NCBI GenBank assembly: GCA_029261965.1
Contig: JAJDAH010000238.1
Coordinates: forward strand, 20,453 to 84,452
Length of the DNA stretch: 64,000 nt
Direction: 5' to 3'
DNA from: Polyangiaceae bacterium
GTDB lineage: Bacteria; Myxococcota_A; Polyangia; Polyangiales; Polyangiaceae
Shown here: positions 1 to 8,619 of the stretch, one piece after another
Layout: each line of letters starts with the position of its first letter
Position numbering within the stretch: the first letter of the stretch is position 1
Position numbers and translations under genes: made by a program
Notes under the pieces: model-generated
Told to the model about the DNA's origin: nothing
Database searches by the model: none
The model's input: the letters and a program-made list of their open reading frames with translations, nothing else

Positions 1-1
1 C

Positions 2-697
2 GCACTCGGCGAAGACTTCGACGTCGATAAGCACTTCACCCCGCGATACAACCCCTGGGATCAGCGGGTCTGTCTCGTGCCGGACGGCGATCTCTTCAAG
101 ACGATCAAGTCCGGCCGGGCATCCGTGGTCACCGATCACGTGGACACGTTCACTGAAACGGGGATCAAGCTTCGCTCGGGAGAAGAGCTCGAAGCCGATG
201 TCATCGTGACCGCCACAGGACTCGAGATGCAGTTCGCCGGGGGCGCCAGCCTCGAAGTCGATGGGCGGCCGGTCGAGCTGTCCCAGACGATGTTCTACAA
301 GGGCATGATGCTCAGCGACGTGCCGAACTTCGCGCTCTCGATGGGCTACACCAATGCGTCCTGGACGCTGAAGTGCGATCTCACGTGCGAGTACGTATGC
401 CGACTGCTCAACCACATGGATGACCACGGAGCCGACATCGCCGTGGCCCACCGAGACCCCGCCGTGGAGGAGGAGACGCTGCTCGACTTCACCTCGGGCT
501 ACGTCCAGCGAGGAATCGGCAGGTTTCCCAAGCAAGGCAAGAGTTGGCCGTGGAAGCTCTATCAAAACTACTTCCTCGACCGATTCTTGGTGCGCCACGC
601 CAAGATCGCCGACGGGGTGCTCGAATTTTCCAAAGCTCACCCGCTGTCGACCAAAAGCAACTCGGTGGCGATGCGCGCCGCCCCGACGACCGAATAG
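2..697 (+). CDS. Flavin-containing monooxygenase, C-terminal part (5' end outside window)
   Basis: This is the last 231 codons of a gene that begins before the window; the frame is open from base 2. The text around residues 50-75 (GEELEADVIVTATGLEM) is the ATG-type motif near the C-terminal half of FAD/NADPH Baeyer-Villiger and flavin-containing monooxygenases, and the following segment with SMGYTNASWTLKCDL is typical of the EthA-like group. The enzyme would oxygenate ketones or similar small lipophilic molecules in the cytoplasm using NADPH and O2. The FAD-binding GxGxxG fold lies upstream and cannot be seen. Only 20 bases separate it from the wax-ester synthase, so the two are probably co-transcribed; FMO-type genes often sit beside neutral-lipid genes. 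The substrate is unknown. Confidence 0.88.
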   Translation, partial: ALGEDFDVDKHFTPRYNPWDQRVCLVPDGDLFKTIKSGRASVVTDHVDTFTETGIKLRSGEELEADVIVTATGLEMQFAGGASLEVDGRPVELSQTMFYKGMMLSDVPNFALSMGYTNASWTLKCDLTCEYVCRLLNHMDDHGADIAVAHRDPAVEEETLLDFTSGYVQRGIGRFPKQGKSWPWKLYQNYFLDRFLVRHAKIADGVLEFSKAHPLSTKSNSVAMRAAPTTE

Positions 698-717
698 AAC
701 TCACCCCGACGAGAAGC

Positions 718-2091
718 ATGAAAGCTCTGAGCCCCATCGATAACGGCTTCTTGACCGGCGAAACCCGGCAGACGCCCATGCACGTCGGTGGCCTGGTGTT
801 GCTCCGACCGCCGGCAGGGACGGGCATCGACAACCTCGCCGACATCTACCGTGATTGCATCTCTGAAACGGAATTCCGTCGGCCCTTCGACCAGAAGCTC
901 GTTCATCCCGCGTCCCGCGCCGGCTACCCGCACTGGGAAAAGGACCCGGCCTTCGACGTGGAGTACCACGTGCGCCACTCCGCGCTTCCACGTCCAGGCA
1001 GGTACCGGGAGCTTTTCGCGCTCGTGTCTCGGCTGCATGGCTCGTTGCTCGATCGCACGCGTCCGCTCTGGGAGTTTCATCTCATCGAGGGGCTCGAGTC
1101 CGGGCAATTCGCGATGTACACGAAAATGCACCACGCGATGATCGACGGCATGGCCGGCATGCGCATGCTGCAAGCGTCGCTCAGCGAAGACCCGGACGAA
1201 CGGGGGCTGCCGGTCATTTGGTCGGCCGGGATGAACAAGAGGCGCCCGCCTCGCCCGGAGCCGAGCAAGATGACCCTCGCGATCGCCGCGGAAGCGGTGC
1301 AGTCGCAGCTCGGCTCGATCCCGGGGGCCGTACGTGCCCTCACCCACGCGGTCAGCTCCCTGCGCCGCCCCGCGGACGAACGCATGGCGCTGCCGTTTCA
1401 GTCGCCACGCTCGTCGTTCAATACGAGAATCACGGGGGCCCGACGATTCGTTGCGCAGTCCTATTCGATGGAGCGCATCGACCAGGCGCGAAAGAAACTC
1501 GACGCCACCGTCAACGACATCGTGCTCGCCATGTGTTCGAGCGCACTTCGGCGGTACCTGCAAGACTACGGCGACGGCGTGCCCGACCAGCCGCTCACTG
1601 CGATGGCACCAGTTTCCATCCGGCCGAGCGATGGTGACGACTACGGCAACGCCGTCAGCGCGATTCTGGTCAATCTCGGCACCCACATCGCCGATCCGAT
1701 TCGCCGCATCGAAACCATCCGCGCGTCGGTCAACGACGGCAAAGCGCTCGTCAGCGAGCTCACCTATCGCGAGGTGCTCCAGTACACGATGCTCATGGGA
1801 GGGCCCATGTTCGCCCCCACCCTGCTCGGCGTGGCCGACCGCCTCCCGGCGTTCAACGTCGTCATCTCCAACGTTCCCGGTCCGAAGAAGCCGATGTATT
1901 GGAACGGGGCGCGCCTCGAGGGGCTCTACCCCGTGTCGATCGTTTTTCACGGGAGCGCGCTCAACTTTACGGTGTCCAGCTACGCGGGCAGCCTCGACTT
2001 CGGCATCACCGCGTGTCGCCGATCGGTCCCGCGGGTTCAGCGCTTCATCGACTTTTTGGAAGATGGCCTGAAAGAGCTCGAGCGCGTCTGA
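718..2091 (+). CDS. Wax ester synthase / diacylglycerol acyltransferase (WS/DGAT)
   Basis: The 457-residue product has the usual length of bacterial WS/DGAT enzymes. It begins MKALSPIDNGFL, close to the family's N-terminal 'SPxDxxFL' pattern, and carries the catalytic HHxxxDG motif (MHHAMIDGMAG, about residues 138-148). Near the C-terminus FNVVISNVPGPKKPMYW matches the conserved 'NVPGP' region. It would esterify fatty alcohols or diacylglycerol with acyl-CoA to make storage wax esters or triacylglycerol at the inner membrane. I chose the ATG at 718 over longer alternatives because the family motif starts immediately after it and it follows the monooxygenase stop by 20 bases. The gene converges on the amine oxidase with 3 bases between stop codons. 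Confidence 0.93.
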   Translation: MKALSPIDNGFLTGETRQTPMHVGGLVLLRPPAGTGIDNLADIYRDCISETEFRRPFDQKLVHPASRAGYPHWEKDPAFDVEYHVRHSALPRPGRYRELFALVSRLHGSLLDRTRPLWEFHLIEGLESGQFAMYTKMHHAMIDGMAGMRMLQASLSEDPDERGLPVIWSAGMNKRRPPRPEPSKMTLAIAAEAVQSQLGSIPGAVRALTHAVSSLRRPADERMALPFQSPRSSFNTRITGARRFVAQSYSMERIDQARKKLDATVNDIVLAMCSSALRRYLQDYGDGVPDQPLTAMAPVSIRPSDGDDYGNAVSAILVNLGTHIADPIRRIETIRASVNDGKALVSELTYREVLQYTMLMGGPMFAPTLLGVADRLPAFNVVISNVPGPKKPMYWNGARLEGLYPVSIVFHGSALNFTVSSYAGSLDFGITACRRSVPRVQRFIDFLEDGLKELERV

Positions 2092-2094
2092 CGT

Positions 2095-3468
2095 TCAGGG
2101 AATGTGCCGCTCGGCTTCACGCACGCCCGACAAGTAAGCCCCGTGCACCGTGCCGCGAAATTCGTGGCTCGTGGCTTCGCCGGCGAAAAACAATCGCGAG
2201 CTCGCGGGCTCGGCGAGATCCCGATAGGCCTGACTGCTGCCGCCGACGGGCACGTGGGAATACGATCCGAACGCAAAAGGATCCGACGACCATCGAGCCA
2301 CGAGGTGCGCCGTGAGTGGGGGCACGGCAGTTCCAAACATTCTTGTCAGCACGCCGATGGCGCCAGCCGCAACGTCCTTCGATGAAATTTTCTCGATCGA
2401 TCGAGCGGTGTCACCGCCGGTAAACGCCACGAGGGCGTGCGCATCCGAAAAAGCCCGCGCGTTCATGAACACGGCAAACTCGCCGTGGGTCTTGGACATG
2501 TAGCCGAGGAAGTCTCTATCCGTCGGCCAGAACGTCTTCGGGAATACGAGCACAACCTTGTTCAGCACGCCCATCGACAAGTGGGTCAGCGCCTTTTCGG
2601 TTCGCGGGGGCAGCGCTGGAGAGAACACGATCTTCTTCTGCTTGAGTACCCCGAGCGGCACCGTCACGATCACCCGCTCGGCTTGGAACGTTCCCTTGCT
2701 CGAAACGACTTGGGCGCCGTCGGCGCCGTGTTCGATGCGATCCACCCGGTGCCCGAGACGCACGTCGAGTCCGCTAGCGAGGACCGACGGGATCGCGTCG
2801 TAGCCCTCGGGGAAAATTCGATCCCCGCCGCCAAGCTCGCCGTCGTCATCATTCTGCGCCAGCGAGAGCTTGGAAAAGTCCTCCGCGGCCGCGATTTCGA
2901 GAGTCGCCGTCACCCAGCTGAGCTGGCGTTTCTCCGCGATGGACAGTTTTTCTCCGGCGATGGCGCGTTGCACGCCGGTTTGCATGGAAATGTCGCGGCC
3001 ACCCGGTGCGAGCGCGGCGACACCCTCGGCGACTTCTTCCCACCCGGCGGCAATGCTTTCGATCGCCGAGTCCTTCAGACGAGCGCCGTCGTGGTCCCAG
3101 AGGTGCAGATTGTCGTAGCTGCTTTTCTTGGTGCGAGCGCCAATCTTCTTGGCCAGCTTGGTGATCGGATTGTCGTCGACGCCGTGAATCCACGACGCGC
3201 CCAAGTCGAAAGGCGTACCCAAAGATCGATCGGTCCAGATCCTCCCCCCGATGCGGTCCCGCCCTTCGAGCACGGTGACGTGTTTGCCCGCATCAACGAG
3301 CGTCCTAGCCGCCGCAAGCCCGGCCACACCGGCGCCGACGACGACAATCTCCGCTCGCGCAGACGAACGCGGTCGCGGCGGCCGAGCCTCGGCCTTCGGT
3401 TCGTCACAACCGAAAGCGCCCGCCGCAGCCGCGAGCCCACCGAGCTTCAAGATGCTTCGTCGATGCAC
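2095..3468 (-). CDS. Flavin monoamine/polyamine oxidase, exported lipoprotein
   Basis: The 457-residue protein has the FAD dinucleotide motif VVVGAGVAGLAAA followed by ...LEGRDRIGGRIWT, then GASWIHG, and ends with FFAGEATSHEFRGTVHGAYLSG, the C-terminal FAD-binding signature of the amine oxidase superfamily. It should oxidatively deaminate amines or polyamines. A GTG start at 3468 gives an N-terminus with RRSILKLGG and a hydrophobic stretch ending GAFGC, which looks like a twin-arginine (Tat) lipoprotein signal; export of a folded flavoprotein by Tat is consistent. Longer readings upstream would remove the signal from the N-terminus. Neighbours give no substrate clue, though an aminotransferase operon for predicted amines lies 50 kb away. 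Confidence 0.88.
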   Translation of the reverse strand: MHRRSILKLGGLAAAAGAFGCDEPKAEARPPRPRSSARAEIVVVGAGVAGLAAARTLVDAGKHVTVLEGRDRIGGRIWTDRSLGTPFDLGASWIHGVDDNPITKLAKKIGARTKKSSYDNLHLWDHDGARLKDSAIESIAAGWEEVAEGVAALAPGGRDISMQTGVQRAIAGEKLSIAEKRQLSWVTATLEIAAAEDFSKLSLAQNDDDGELGGGDRIFPEGYDAIPSVLASGLDVRLGHRVDRIEHGADGAQVVSSKGTFQAERVIVTVPLGVLKQKKIVFSPALPPRTEKALTHLSMGVLNKVVLVFPKTFWPTDRDFLGYMSKTHGEFAVFMNARAFSDAHALVAFTGGDTARSIEKISSKDVAAGAIGVLTRMFGTAVPPLTAHLVARWSSDPFAFGSYSHVPVGGSSQAYRDLAEPASSRLFFAGEATSHEFRGTVHGAYLSGVREAERHIP

Positions 3469-3603
3469 GACGCTTCCGCTCCCCCCGGGCGATTCTAGCA
3501 GCCAAGAAAGCACGCGGTTTCGATTCCTGAAAGCTTCTGAATTCGACCGTTTCGCCCCGGGCCACCGGTAGTCCCAGCCCGTGAAACCCCTTAGAATTCT
3601 TCG

Positions 3604-4833
3604 ATGGGAAAAATGGCGCGCGCTTGGTCGATCGCTTCGGCATCGTTGTCTTTCGTCCTGACCCTGGCCGGGTGCAGCGGCGGCACCAGTGACGACGCGG
3701 GCGCTGGAGGCGTCGGAGGCGGCGGCGTCGGAGGCGGCAGTGGCGGAGGCGGGAGTGGCGGAGGCGGAACGGCCGACACTTGCACGCCGGCCGGCAACGT
3801 TTGCGACTGCGGTTGCGACTCCGGCTCGACGCTCGTGATGGGGCTGACGTGCCCGCAAGGGCCTCCGGGATCCGGCGCGTGTTCGGCAATGTGTTGCTCG
3901 CCAGTCAGCGGCGCTGGCGGTACGGGGGCGACCTCGGGAGCCGGGGGCGCAAGCACGGGCGGAACGGCCGGAACCGGCGGGGGCGGTGGCTCGGCGGCCA
4001 CGAGCGGAGCCGGCGGAACGGGCGCTGCCGCAGGCGCAGGTGGCACGGGAGCGAGCGGCGGCTCCCCTGGCACGGGCGGAACGGGCGGCGGCGGCGGAAC
4101 CGGCGGCTCAGCCACCTTCTGGTCACCGGCACCCGGCACGACTTGGCAGTGGCAACTCACCGAGACCATCGACACCAGCCTCGACGTCGACATGTACGAC
4201 ATCGATCTCTTCGACGTGCCCCAGTCGACAATCTCCAGCCTCCAGAGCCAGGGCCGCATCGTGATCTGCTACTTCTCGGCGGGCAGCCGAGAGGAGTGGC
4301 GCCCGGATGCGAGCCAGCTCACCAGCTCCGCGGGCAACCCGCTCGACGGCTGGGACGGGGAGCGGTGGCTGGACACTCGCACTTCCGAAGTTCGGCAAGT
4401 CATGCGCTCCCGGCTCGATCTCGCCGCCACCAAGGGCTGCGACGGCGTCGAGCCCGACAACGTCGACGGCTACACCAACAACACCGGGTTCCCTCTCACC
4501 GAGGCCGACCAGCTCGATTACAATCGTTTTCTGGCGTCCGAGGCCCATGCCCGCGGCCTCTCGGTCGGACTGAAAAACGCCGTGGACCTGGTCCCCCAAC
4601 TGGTGTCCGAGTTCGACTGGGCCCTCAACGAAGAGTGCCTCGAGTTCAACGAATGCTCGACCACGGCGCCGTTCATCCAGGCCGGCAAAGCCGTTTTCCA
4701 CGTGGAGTACGTCAATTCACAGTCGCAAGGGTCGAGCAAGATCAACCAAGTGTGCGGTGATTCGACGACGTCGGGCTTCTCGACACTCGTGAAGACCTTC
4801 GATCTCGACGCCTGGCGCCTCGCCTGCCCCTGA
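3604..4833 (+). CDS. Surface lipoprotein with GH114-like (polygalactosaminidase) domain
   Basis: The 409-residue product starts with a signal peptide ending in a lipobox (LTLAGC, about residues 20-25), followed by about 130 residues of Gly/Ser/Thr/Ala repeats interrupted by a Cys-rich patch (DTCTPAGNVCDCGCDSG). The C-terminal 230 residues (from WSPAPGTTWQWQL) resemble the TIM-barrel glycoside hydrolase 114 / DUF297 family: 'WQWQL', 'IVICYFSAGSREEWRPD', 'GCDGVEPDNVDGY' and 'GLSVGLKNA' are all in order. Characterised relatives are endo-alpha-1,4-polygalactosaminidases. The acidic pair in VEPDNVDG is a plausible catalytic region. It would act at the cell surface on amino-sugar polymers, perhaps exopolysaccharide of prey or self. 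ATG 3613 is an alternative start. Confidence 0.85.
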   Translation: MGKMARAWSIASASLSFVLTLAGCSGGTSDDAGAGGVGGGGVGGGSGGGGSGGGGTADTCTPAGNVCDCGCDSGSTLVMGLTCPQGPPGSGACSAMCCSPVSGAGGTGATSGAGGASTGGTAGTGGGGGSAATSGAGGTGAAAGAGGTGASGGSPGTGGTGGGGGTGGSATFWSPAPGTTWQWQLTETIDTSLDVDMYDIDLFDVPQSTISSLQSQGRIVICYFSAGSREEWRPDASQLTSSAGNPLDGWDGERWLDTRTSEVRQVMRSRLDLAATKGCDGVEPDNVDGYTNNTGFPLTEADQLDYNRFLASEAHARGLSVGLKNAVDLVPQLVSEFDWALNEECLEFNECSTTAPFIQAGKAVFHVEYVNSQSQGSSKINQVCGDSTTSGFSTLVKTFDLDAWRLACP

Positions 4834-4913
4834 GCGAGAAGCACCGTCAGTTCGGTTGGCGTTGCTCGAGCACCTGAGGGCTCCCGGAAAAAGCGGCCGG
4901 CAACGAAGAGCCC

Positions 4914-4944
4914 TTGACTTGAAGTGCACTCGAAGTCGCAGGCT
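4914..4944 (+). promoter_or_regulatory. MerR-family type promoter/operator
   Basis: A TTGACT -35 (4914-4919) and CAGGCT -10 (4939-4944) are separated by 19 bases, the long spacer typical of MerR-regulated promoters. The spacer holds a 20-bp imperfect palindrome at 4917-4936 (16 of 20 positions symmetric, core AGTGCACT). Similar ACTT..AGTGCACT..AAGT sites precede metal-responsive MerR-family targets. No merR gene lies in the window next to it. Confidence 0.7.
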
Positions 4945-4950
4945 GATGCC

Positions 4951-5535
4951 ATGACATCGCCAACTCGCGTCGAGTCCGCCAACGATAAACCCGTGTCCTG
5001 TGATCCCGCCGCGATCTGCGCGCTGCCCCCCGATCGACTCGAGGGTCGCATCGAATGGATCAGAAGCGAGATCCTGCCCCACGCGATCGCCACCGAGCGG
5101 CTCGAGCACGGACTCGCCTTCGAGCTCAGTCTCGCGCCGGGTATCGAAGAGAAGCTCAATCGACTCGTTCAGCTCGAGAGCGAGTGCTGTACTAGCATCG
5201 ACATCGAACGTGTGCCGAGCGCGTCACCGGAGCGGGCACGACTCGAAATCCGTGGGGTCGACCCTGACGCAGCGATCTTTGCATCGCTGGGAAAGACGCC
5301 ATCGCCGGTCACACACCGCGGCAGGCTCGCCAAAGCCGCCGGAGCCGGCGTTCTCGGCAGCCTGATCGTGTGCTGTGTTTTGCCGATCGCAGCCGTCGCC
5401 GTTCTCGGAGGCGCCGTGGCCCCGTTGCTTTCGCTCGATGGGCCGATCCCCATCCTGCTCGGCGCGATGCTCGGGGGAACGGTGACTTGGTGGCGGCTCG
5501 ACCGGGGTCGGCGTGCTCGGAACGAGACGAAGTGA
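4951..5535 (+). CDS. Membrane protein with N-terminal ECC-type (metal-associated) domain
   Basis: This 194-residue protein has a soluble N-terminal part (about 1-115) with the segment LNRLVQLESECCTSIDIE, which resembles the 'LxxLExxCCxFLxFE' pattern of small proteins found beside mercury or copper genes. Two hydrophobic segments follow (about residues 125-150 and 155-175), then a basic tail. It has an additional early CDPAAIC pair. I chose the ATG at 4951 rather than the GTG at 4924 because the GTG lies inside the MerR-type promoter, whose predicted transcription start falls at or next to 4951. The likely role is in handling a metal at the inner membrane, inferred from the promoter and Cys residues; no function is proven for this architecture. 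Confidence 0.75.
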   Translation: MTSPTRVESANDKPVSCDPAAICALPPDRLEGRIEWIRSEILPHAIATERLEHGLAFELSLAPGIEEKLNRLVQLESECCTSIDIERVPSASPERARLEIRGVDPDAAIFASLGKTPSPVTHRGRLAKAAGAGVLGSLIVCCVLPIAAVAVLGGAVAPLLSLDGPIPILLGAMLGGTVTWWRLDRGRRARNETK

Positions 5536-5559
5536 GCGCGCCCGGGTATCGTCTCCCTG

Positions 5560-6150
5560 GTGACCCCGCGTACCGACGAGCTACTCGAGCAAGGCGCCGA
5601 CGCCCTCGACGCCGGCAACGAGACGCACGCTCGTGACCTCCTCGAGCAGGCGGTCGAGCTCGATCCAGACGACGCGGACGTGCGGCATCTTCTCGCCTTG
5701 GCGTACAGCGCGCTCGGGGACGAAAAACGAGTTCGAGACCAGTTTCTGCTGGTCCGGCAGCTGGACGCTAGAAACGACGACGCGGCAGGCCCGATCGACC
5801 CGGCGCTACTCGACCTGATGCGGGACATCACGGTGCGGGTGATCGAGAGCCTGCCGAAACGCTTTCGTGAGCCGCTTCGGAACGTGCCCGTTTTTCTCGA
5901 ACCCCGGCCGTCGGTAGCGTTGGTAGAAGAGGGCTTCGATCCGCGCGCTCTCGGCGTGTTCGAGGGCCCGCGGGCCTTCGACGACAACACCGCGGCGCTC
6001 ACGAGAATCGTCATCTTCACCGACAATCTGCTCGCGGAGACTCGGGACGAAGAGGAGCTTCGGCGCGAAGTCGAGGTGACGGTGCTGCATGAGGTGGGTC
6101 ACTATTTCGGACTCGAAGAGGACGACCTCGAACGCCTCGGGCTCGGCTGA
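5560..6150 (+). CDS. TPR-containing zincin-like metallopeptidase (metallopeptidase family, PF06262-like)
   Basis: The 196-residue protein begins with a tetratricopeptide-like unit (residues 5-55, with ALDAGNETHARDLLEQAVELD) and ends in a minimal zinc-protease domain. The motif HEVGHYFGLEEDDLERLG (last 20 residues) contains the HExxH zinc site and the characteristic 'EDDLERLG' tail of the short bacterial metallopeptidase family. The family's C-terminal end right after this motif is normal, so it is not truncated. The start is a GTG at 5560, 24 bases after the upstream gene, so co-transcription is possible. Its last 49 bases overlap the end of the convergent lnt gene. Substrates of this family are not known. 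Confidence 0.85.
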   Translation: MTPRTDELLEQGADALDAGNETHARDLLEQAVELDPDDADVRHLLALAYSALGDEKRVRDQFLLVRQLDARNDDAAGPIDPALLDLMRDITVRVIESLPKRFREPLRNVPVFLEPRPSVALVEEGFDPRALGVFEGPRAFDDNTAALTRIVIFTDNLLAETRDEEELRREVEVTVLHEVGHYFGLEEDDLERLGLG

Positions 6151-7637
6151 GACCGCCACCGGACGCGCCGAAACACGAGCGGGCCGAACGCCAGCGCCGC
6201 CCAGACGAACGACCACCACAAACCCACGCGCCGGTAGATCGTCGGGACGTCGTGCAGCGGCACGTCGGCCGTGAGCTGTCCCACCTCCCACCAGTCGAGC
6301 TGCCCGAGCACGCGACCGTAGGCGTCGGTGGCGTAGCTCAGCCCCACCTGCCCGGCCCGCACCAGGGGTAAGCCCACCTCGATCGCGCGCATCCGCCCCT
6401 GCTGAGAGTGGGTCCACGCGATCGGCGCCCAACGCATGCCCCCGTCGTCGGACACGATGGTCAACAGCTTGGCCTTGCTTCGCGCCGCAAAGAGCCCCGC
6501 TTGCGGGTGCATCGACTCGTAACAGACCATCACACCGAGTCGAACCTCGCCCACTTGCGCCAGGGCCCAGCGCTGCGCGGGTTGATGGCCGACTTCGATG
6601 AACGGCACGAGTTGCCGCTTGACGATCAGCCCGCGCAGGTTCGGTCGACCGAGCGGGTCGGGAGTGACTACGCCGACCCCGTTGCGAGAGCCGAGCCCAG
6701 ACCGCTTGCTGAAGCTCGCGCCGACGAGCAGCGACGTGTGCTCGGGGATCTTCGTCGCTCCGAGCGTCGTGATGCGCCTCACCCCCGCCGTCGTTGGCTC
6801 GACGTTCCAGTTGAACGTCGTTTCGGGAAACAGCACGATGTCCGGCGCGGGCTTCTGCGCCAGCGCCTCCCGGTAGAGAAATCCGTAGTGCTCCTCGATG
6901 AGGCGCTTGAACGGGCCGGGCCCCGACGCCAGCGTATACAACCACGGAGGGATGGACCCCTGGAGCGCGCTGACCTTCACCGATGCCGAGGCTTCCGGCG
7001 CATTCTTCACCCGCATCCACCCGCCGAACGTCGCCAGCCCGCAAATGGCCAGTCCCGGCGCCCACTGGATTGCACGAGCCCATCGACGTTCGCCCCACAG
7101 AGCAGCAAGGGGACCGGCCACGCAAAATCCGACCCAGAAAACCAAACCAGAAAGCCCCGTCGAGCCGACGACGCTCGCTACCTGCGCGACAGGCAGCTCG
7201 TCGGCGAGCATGCCCCCGAAAAAGAATGGGTAAGCAAACGTACCGAGAGAGCGAAGATTCTCAATCAGCGCCCATAGCGCACCCACTGAGAGCGTCGCGA
7301 CGACGCCGCCGCGCAACAAGAGCGGCATGGCCAGGGCGCCGAACGCGCTCCACACCAGAGTGTGGTAGCCGATGACGACGTAGTAGACCGACGGCGCGTA
7401 GTACGCGACGCCCCACTGCTGCACGCCCGCAAGCACGCCGGCAAAGCCGCTGAGCAACGCGGCGCGAAACACTGCCCGTCGCAGGGGCGTCCCCTCCGGT
7501 GTGGAGAGCATCAGCATCAACCCCCAGACGACGGCGCTCAGCCACATGAAGTGCCCGGCGGTCATCGCCCCCAACCCCTGGGTCAAAGATGCGGTGGCGG
7601 CGAGCACCCAGGGCAGCGCCCGACGTACACGAGTCAC
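6102..7637 (-). CDS. lnt: Apolipoprotein N-acyltransferase (Lnt)
   Basis: The 511-residue membrane protein has about six N-terminal hydrophobic segments (residues 5-200) and a C-terminal nitrilase-like CN-hydrolase domain. The catalytic Glu region reads VLFPETTFNW and the catalytic Cys region reads GVMVCYESMHP, as in Lnt; the Lys is expected between them. It would add the third acyl chain to the N-terminal Cys of lipoproteins in the inner membrane. The GTG start at 7637 overlaps the stop of the upstream small membrane protein (GTGA), so translation is probably coupled. It is the last gene of a run that starts with two lipoproteins, which are its likely substrates. The basic Ser-rich tail after the last hydrophobic segment is unusual. 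Confidence 0.9.
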   Translation of the reverse strand: MTRVRRALPWVLAATASLTQGLGAMTAGHFMWLSAVVWGLMLMLSTPEGTPLRRAVFRAALLSGFAGVLAGVQQWGVAYYAPSVYYVVIGYHTLVWSAFGALAMPLLLRGGVVATLSVGALWALIENLRSLGTFAYPFFFGGMLADELPVAQVASVVGSTGLSGLVFWVGFCVAGPLAALWGERRWARAIQWAPGLAICGLATFGGWMRVKNAPEASASVKVSALQGSIPPWLYTLASGPGPFKRLIEEHYGFLYREALAQKPAPDIVLFPETTFNWNVEPTTAGVRRITTLGATKIPEHTSLLVGASFSKRSGLGSRNGVGVVTPDPLGRPNLRGLIVKRQLVPFIEVGHQPAQRWALAQVGEVRLGVMVCYESMHPQAGLFAARSKAKLLTIVSDDGGMRWAPIAWTHSQQGRMRAIEVGLPLVRAGQVGLSYATDAYGRVLGQLDWWEVGQLTADVPLHDVPTIYRRVGLWWSFVWAALAFGPLVFRRVRWRSQPSPRRSRSSSSSPK

Positions 7638-8008
7638 GGATTTCGCATCACTAGCCCTTTGCCCGGGTCGACGTAAAGCCGACGCGGGGGCCAACCCCCG
7701 AGATCGATCTCACGATCCTGCTTGACCGTGGATTCGTCGAAGAGCCCGATGGTCAGCGCGGGGTAGTGTTTCTCGAGCCAGCCGAGCAACTGCTGCCGGG
7801 TCGCGTCCTCCGGCGGTGGCTCCACCGTCGGGCTCGCGTACCACGCCGCGGTTTCGTCAGCCGGAGGCGGTGCCCACGGAGCGGACAGCGCGTGCATTCC
7901 CGCGTAACCGAGGTCCTTTTTGGCGCTCGTCCAAGCCTGATTCGAGACGGCCCAGAGCACTACCGCCGCCCCAACGACGACAGACGCCGTCGCGACTGCT
8001 TCCCGCAT
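7634..8008 (-). CDS. Small single-pass membrane protein, unknown
   Basis: This 124-residue protein starts MREAVATASVVVGAAVVLWAVS, a single hydrophobic anchor, followed by a soluble domain of about 100 residues with a Pro-rich stretch (APWAPPPADE) and a C-terminal part containing LGWLEKHYPALTIGLFDE. I do not recognise a family. The ATG at 8008 overlaps the stop of the upstream lipoprotein gene by one base (TGATG), and its own stop overlaps the lnt start. Its position inside the lipoprotein-lnt run suggests a periplasm-facing role connected with envelope proteins, which is only inference from context. Confidence 0.75.
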   Translation of the reverse strand: MREAVATASVVVGAAVVLWAVSNQAWTSAKKDLGYAGMHALSAPWAPPPADETAAWYASPTVEPPPEDATRQQLLGWLEKHYPALTIGLFDESTVKQDREIDLGGWPPRRLYVDPGKGLVMRNP

Positions 8009-8619
8009 CAGAATATGCTGCAGAACCCGGCGCAGAACCCGTTGGCACACCCGCCCGGGCCGGCAACGGCATTGAAATCCGTCGACCCGTTGGGCTCAGC
8101 CTGGATGCAATTCGACGCGCATTGGCCATCGACCGCACCCTGCGAGATGCAGCTCGACTTGATGCAGCCGAGGATCGAGACGCACGAGGCGTTGTCCTCG
8201 CACTTGATGCATGGGTTGTTGCAGAACATCCGGATGCAGCTGTCGCACGAGTCGATGTCGGTGCTGAGGGTGCACATGCGCGCCGGGCCGCCACCAGAGC
8301 CCGCGCCTGCCGCGCCCGATGCCCCCGCGCTACCGCCCGTGCCAGGCGATCCGGCGCCGCCGCCCGTGCCGGGTGATCCCGCGCTACCTCCGGTACCCGT
8401 CGTGCCAGCGTCACCTCCCGTGCCGCCGCCAGCGTCGCCGCCGGTCCCCGTCGAGTTACCCGTGCCGCCGGTGCCGTCACCACCTGTGCCGCCGGTGGCG
8501 GCAGTGCTCCCGCCCGTGCTTGCGGGCGGAGGAGGCGGCGACTCCGTGCTCGAGCAAGCAGTCATCACCGCGGTGACGACGAACGCCGAGAGAAGTGGAG
8601 CAACGCGAGGCATCATCAT
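8008..8619 (-). CDS. Cys-rich surface lipoprotein
   Basis: The 203-residue product has a signal peptide ending VMTAC (lipobox Cys about residue 22), a Pro run, then about 70 residues of Gly/Ser/Thr/Ala linker, and a C-terminal Cys-rich domain of about 100 residues with roughly 16 cysteines (for example DSCDSCIRMFCNNPCIKC). The even, closely spaced cysteines suggest disulfides in an exported protein. No named family is recognised; such domains recur on lipoproteins in this window (15080-16036, 19502-20374). Its ATG overlaps the stop of the double-VWA gene by four bases (ATGA) and its stop overlaps the next gene, so it is in the middle of a coupled operon. Confidence 0.85.
   Translation of the reverse strand: MMMPRVAPLLSAFVVTAVMTACSSTESPPPPPASTGGSTAATGGTGGDGTGGTGNSTGTGGDAGGGTGGDAGTTGTGGSAGSPGTGGGAGSPGTGGSAGASGAAGAGSGGGPARMCTLSTDIDSCDSCIRMFCNNPCIKCEDNASCVSILGCIKSSCISQGAVDGQCASNCIQAEPNGSTDFNAVAGPGGCANGFCAGFCSIF

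Noticed and set aside
637..1950. Minus-strand reading frame opposite the wax-ester synthase
   Set aside because: No domain; the plus strand has the HHxxxDG enzyme.
3470..3858. N-terminal extension of the amine oxidase to 3858
   Set aside because: It is a low-complexity Ala/Ser/Arg stretch overlapping the divergent lipoprotein gene, and would bury the Tat signal.
3700..4110. Gly-rich repeats considered as CRISPR or intergenic repeats
   Set aside because: They are in-frame lipoprotein linkers with imperfect units and no spacers.
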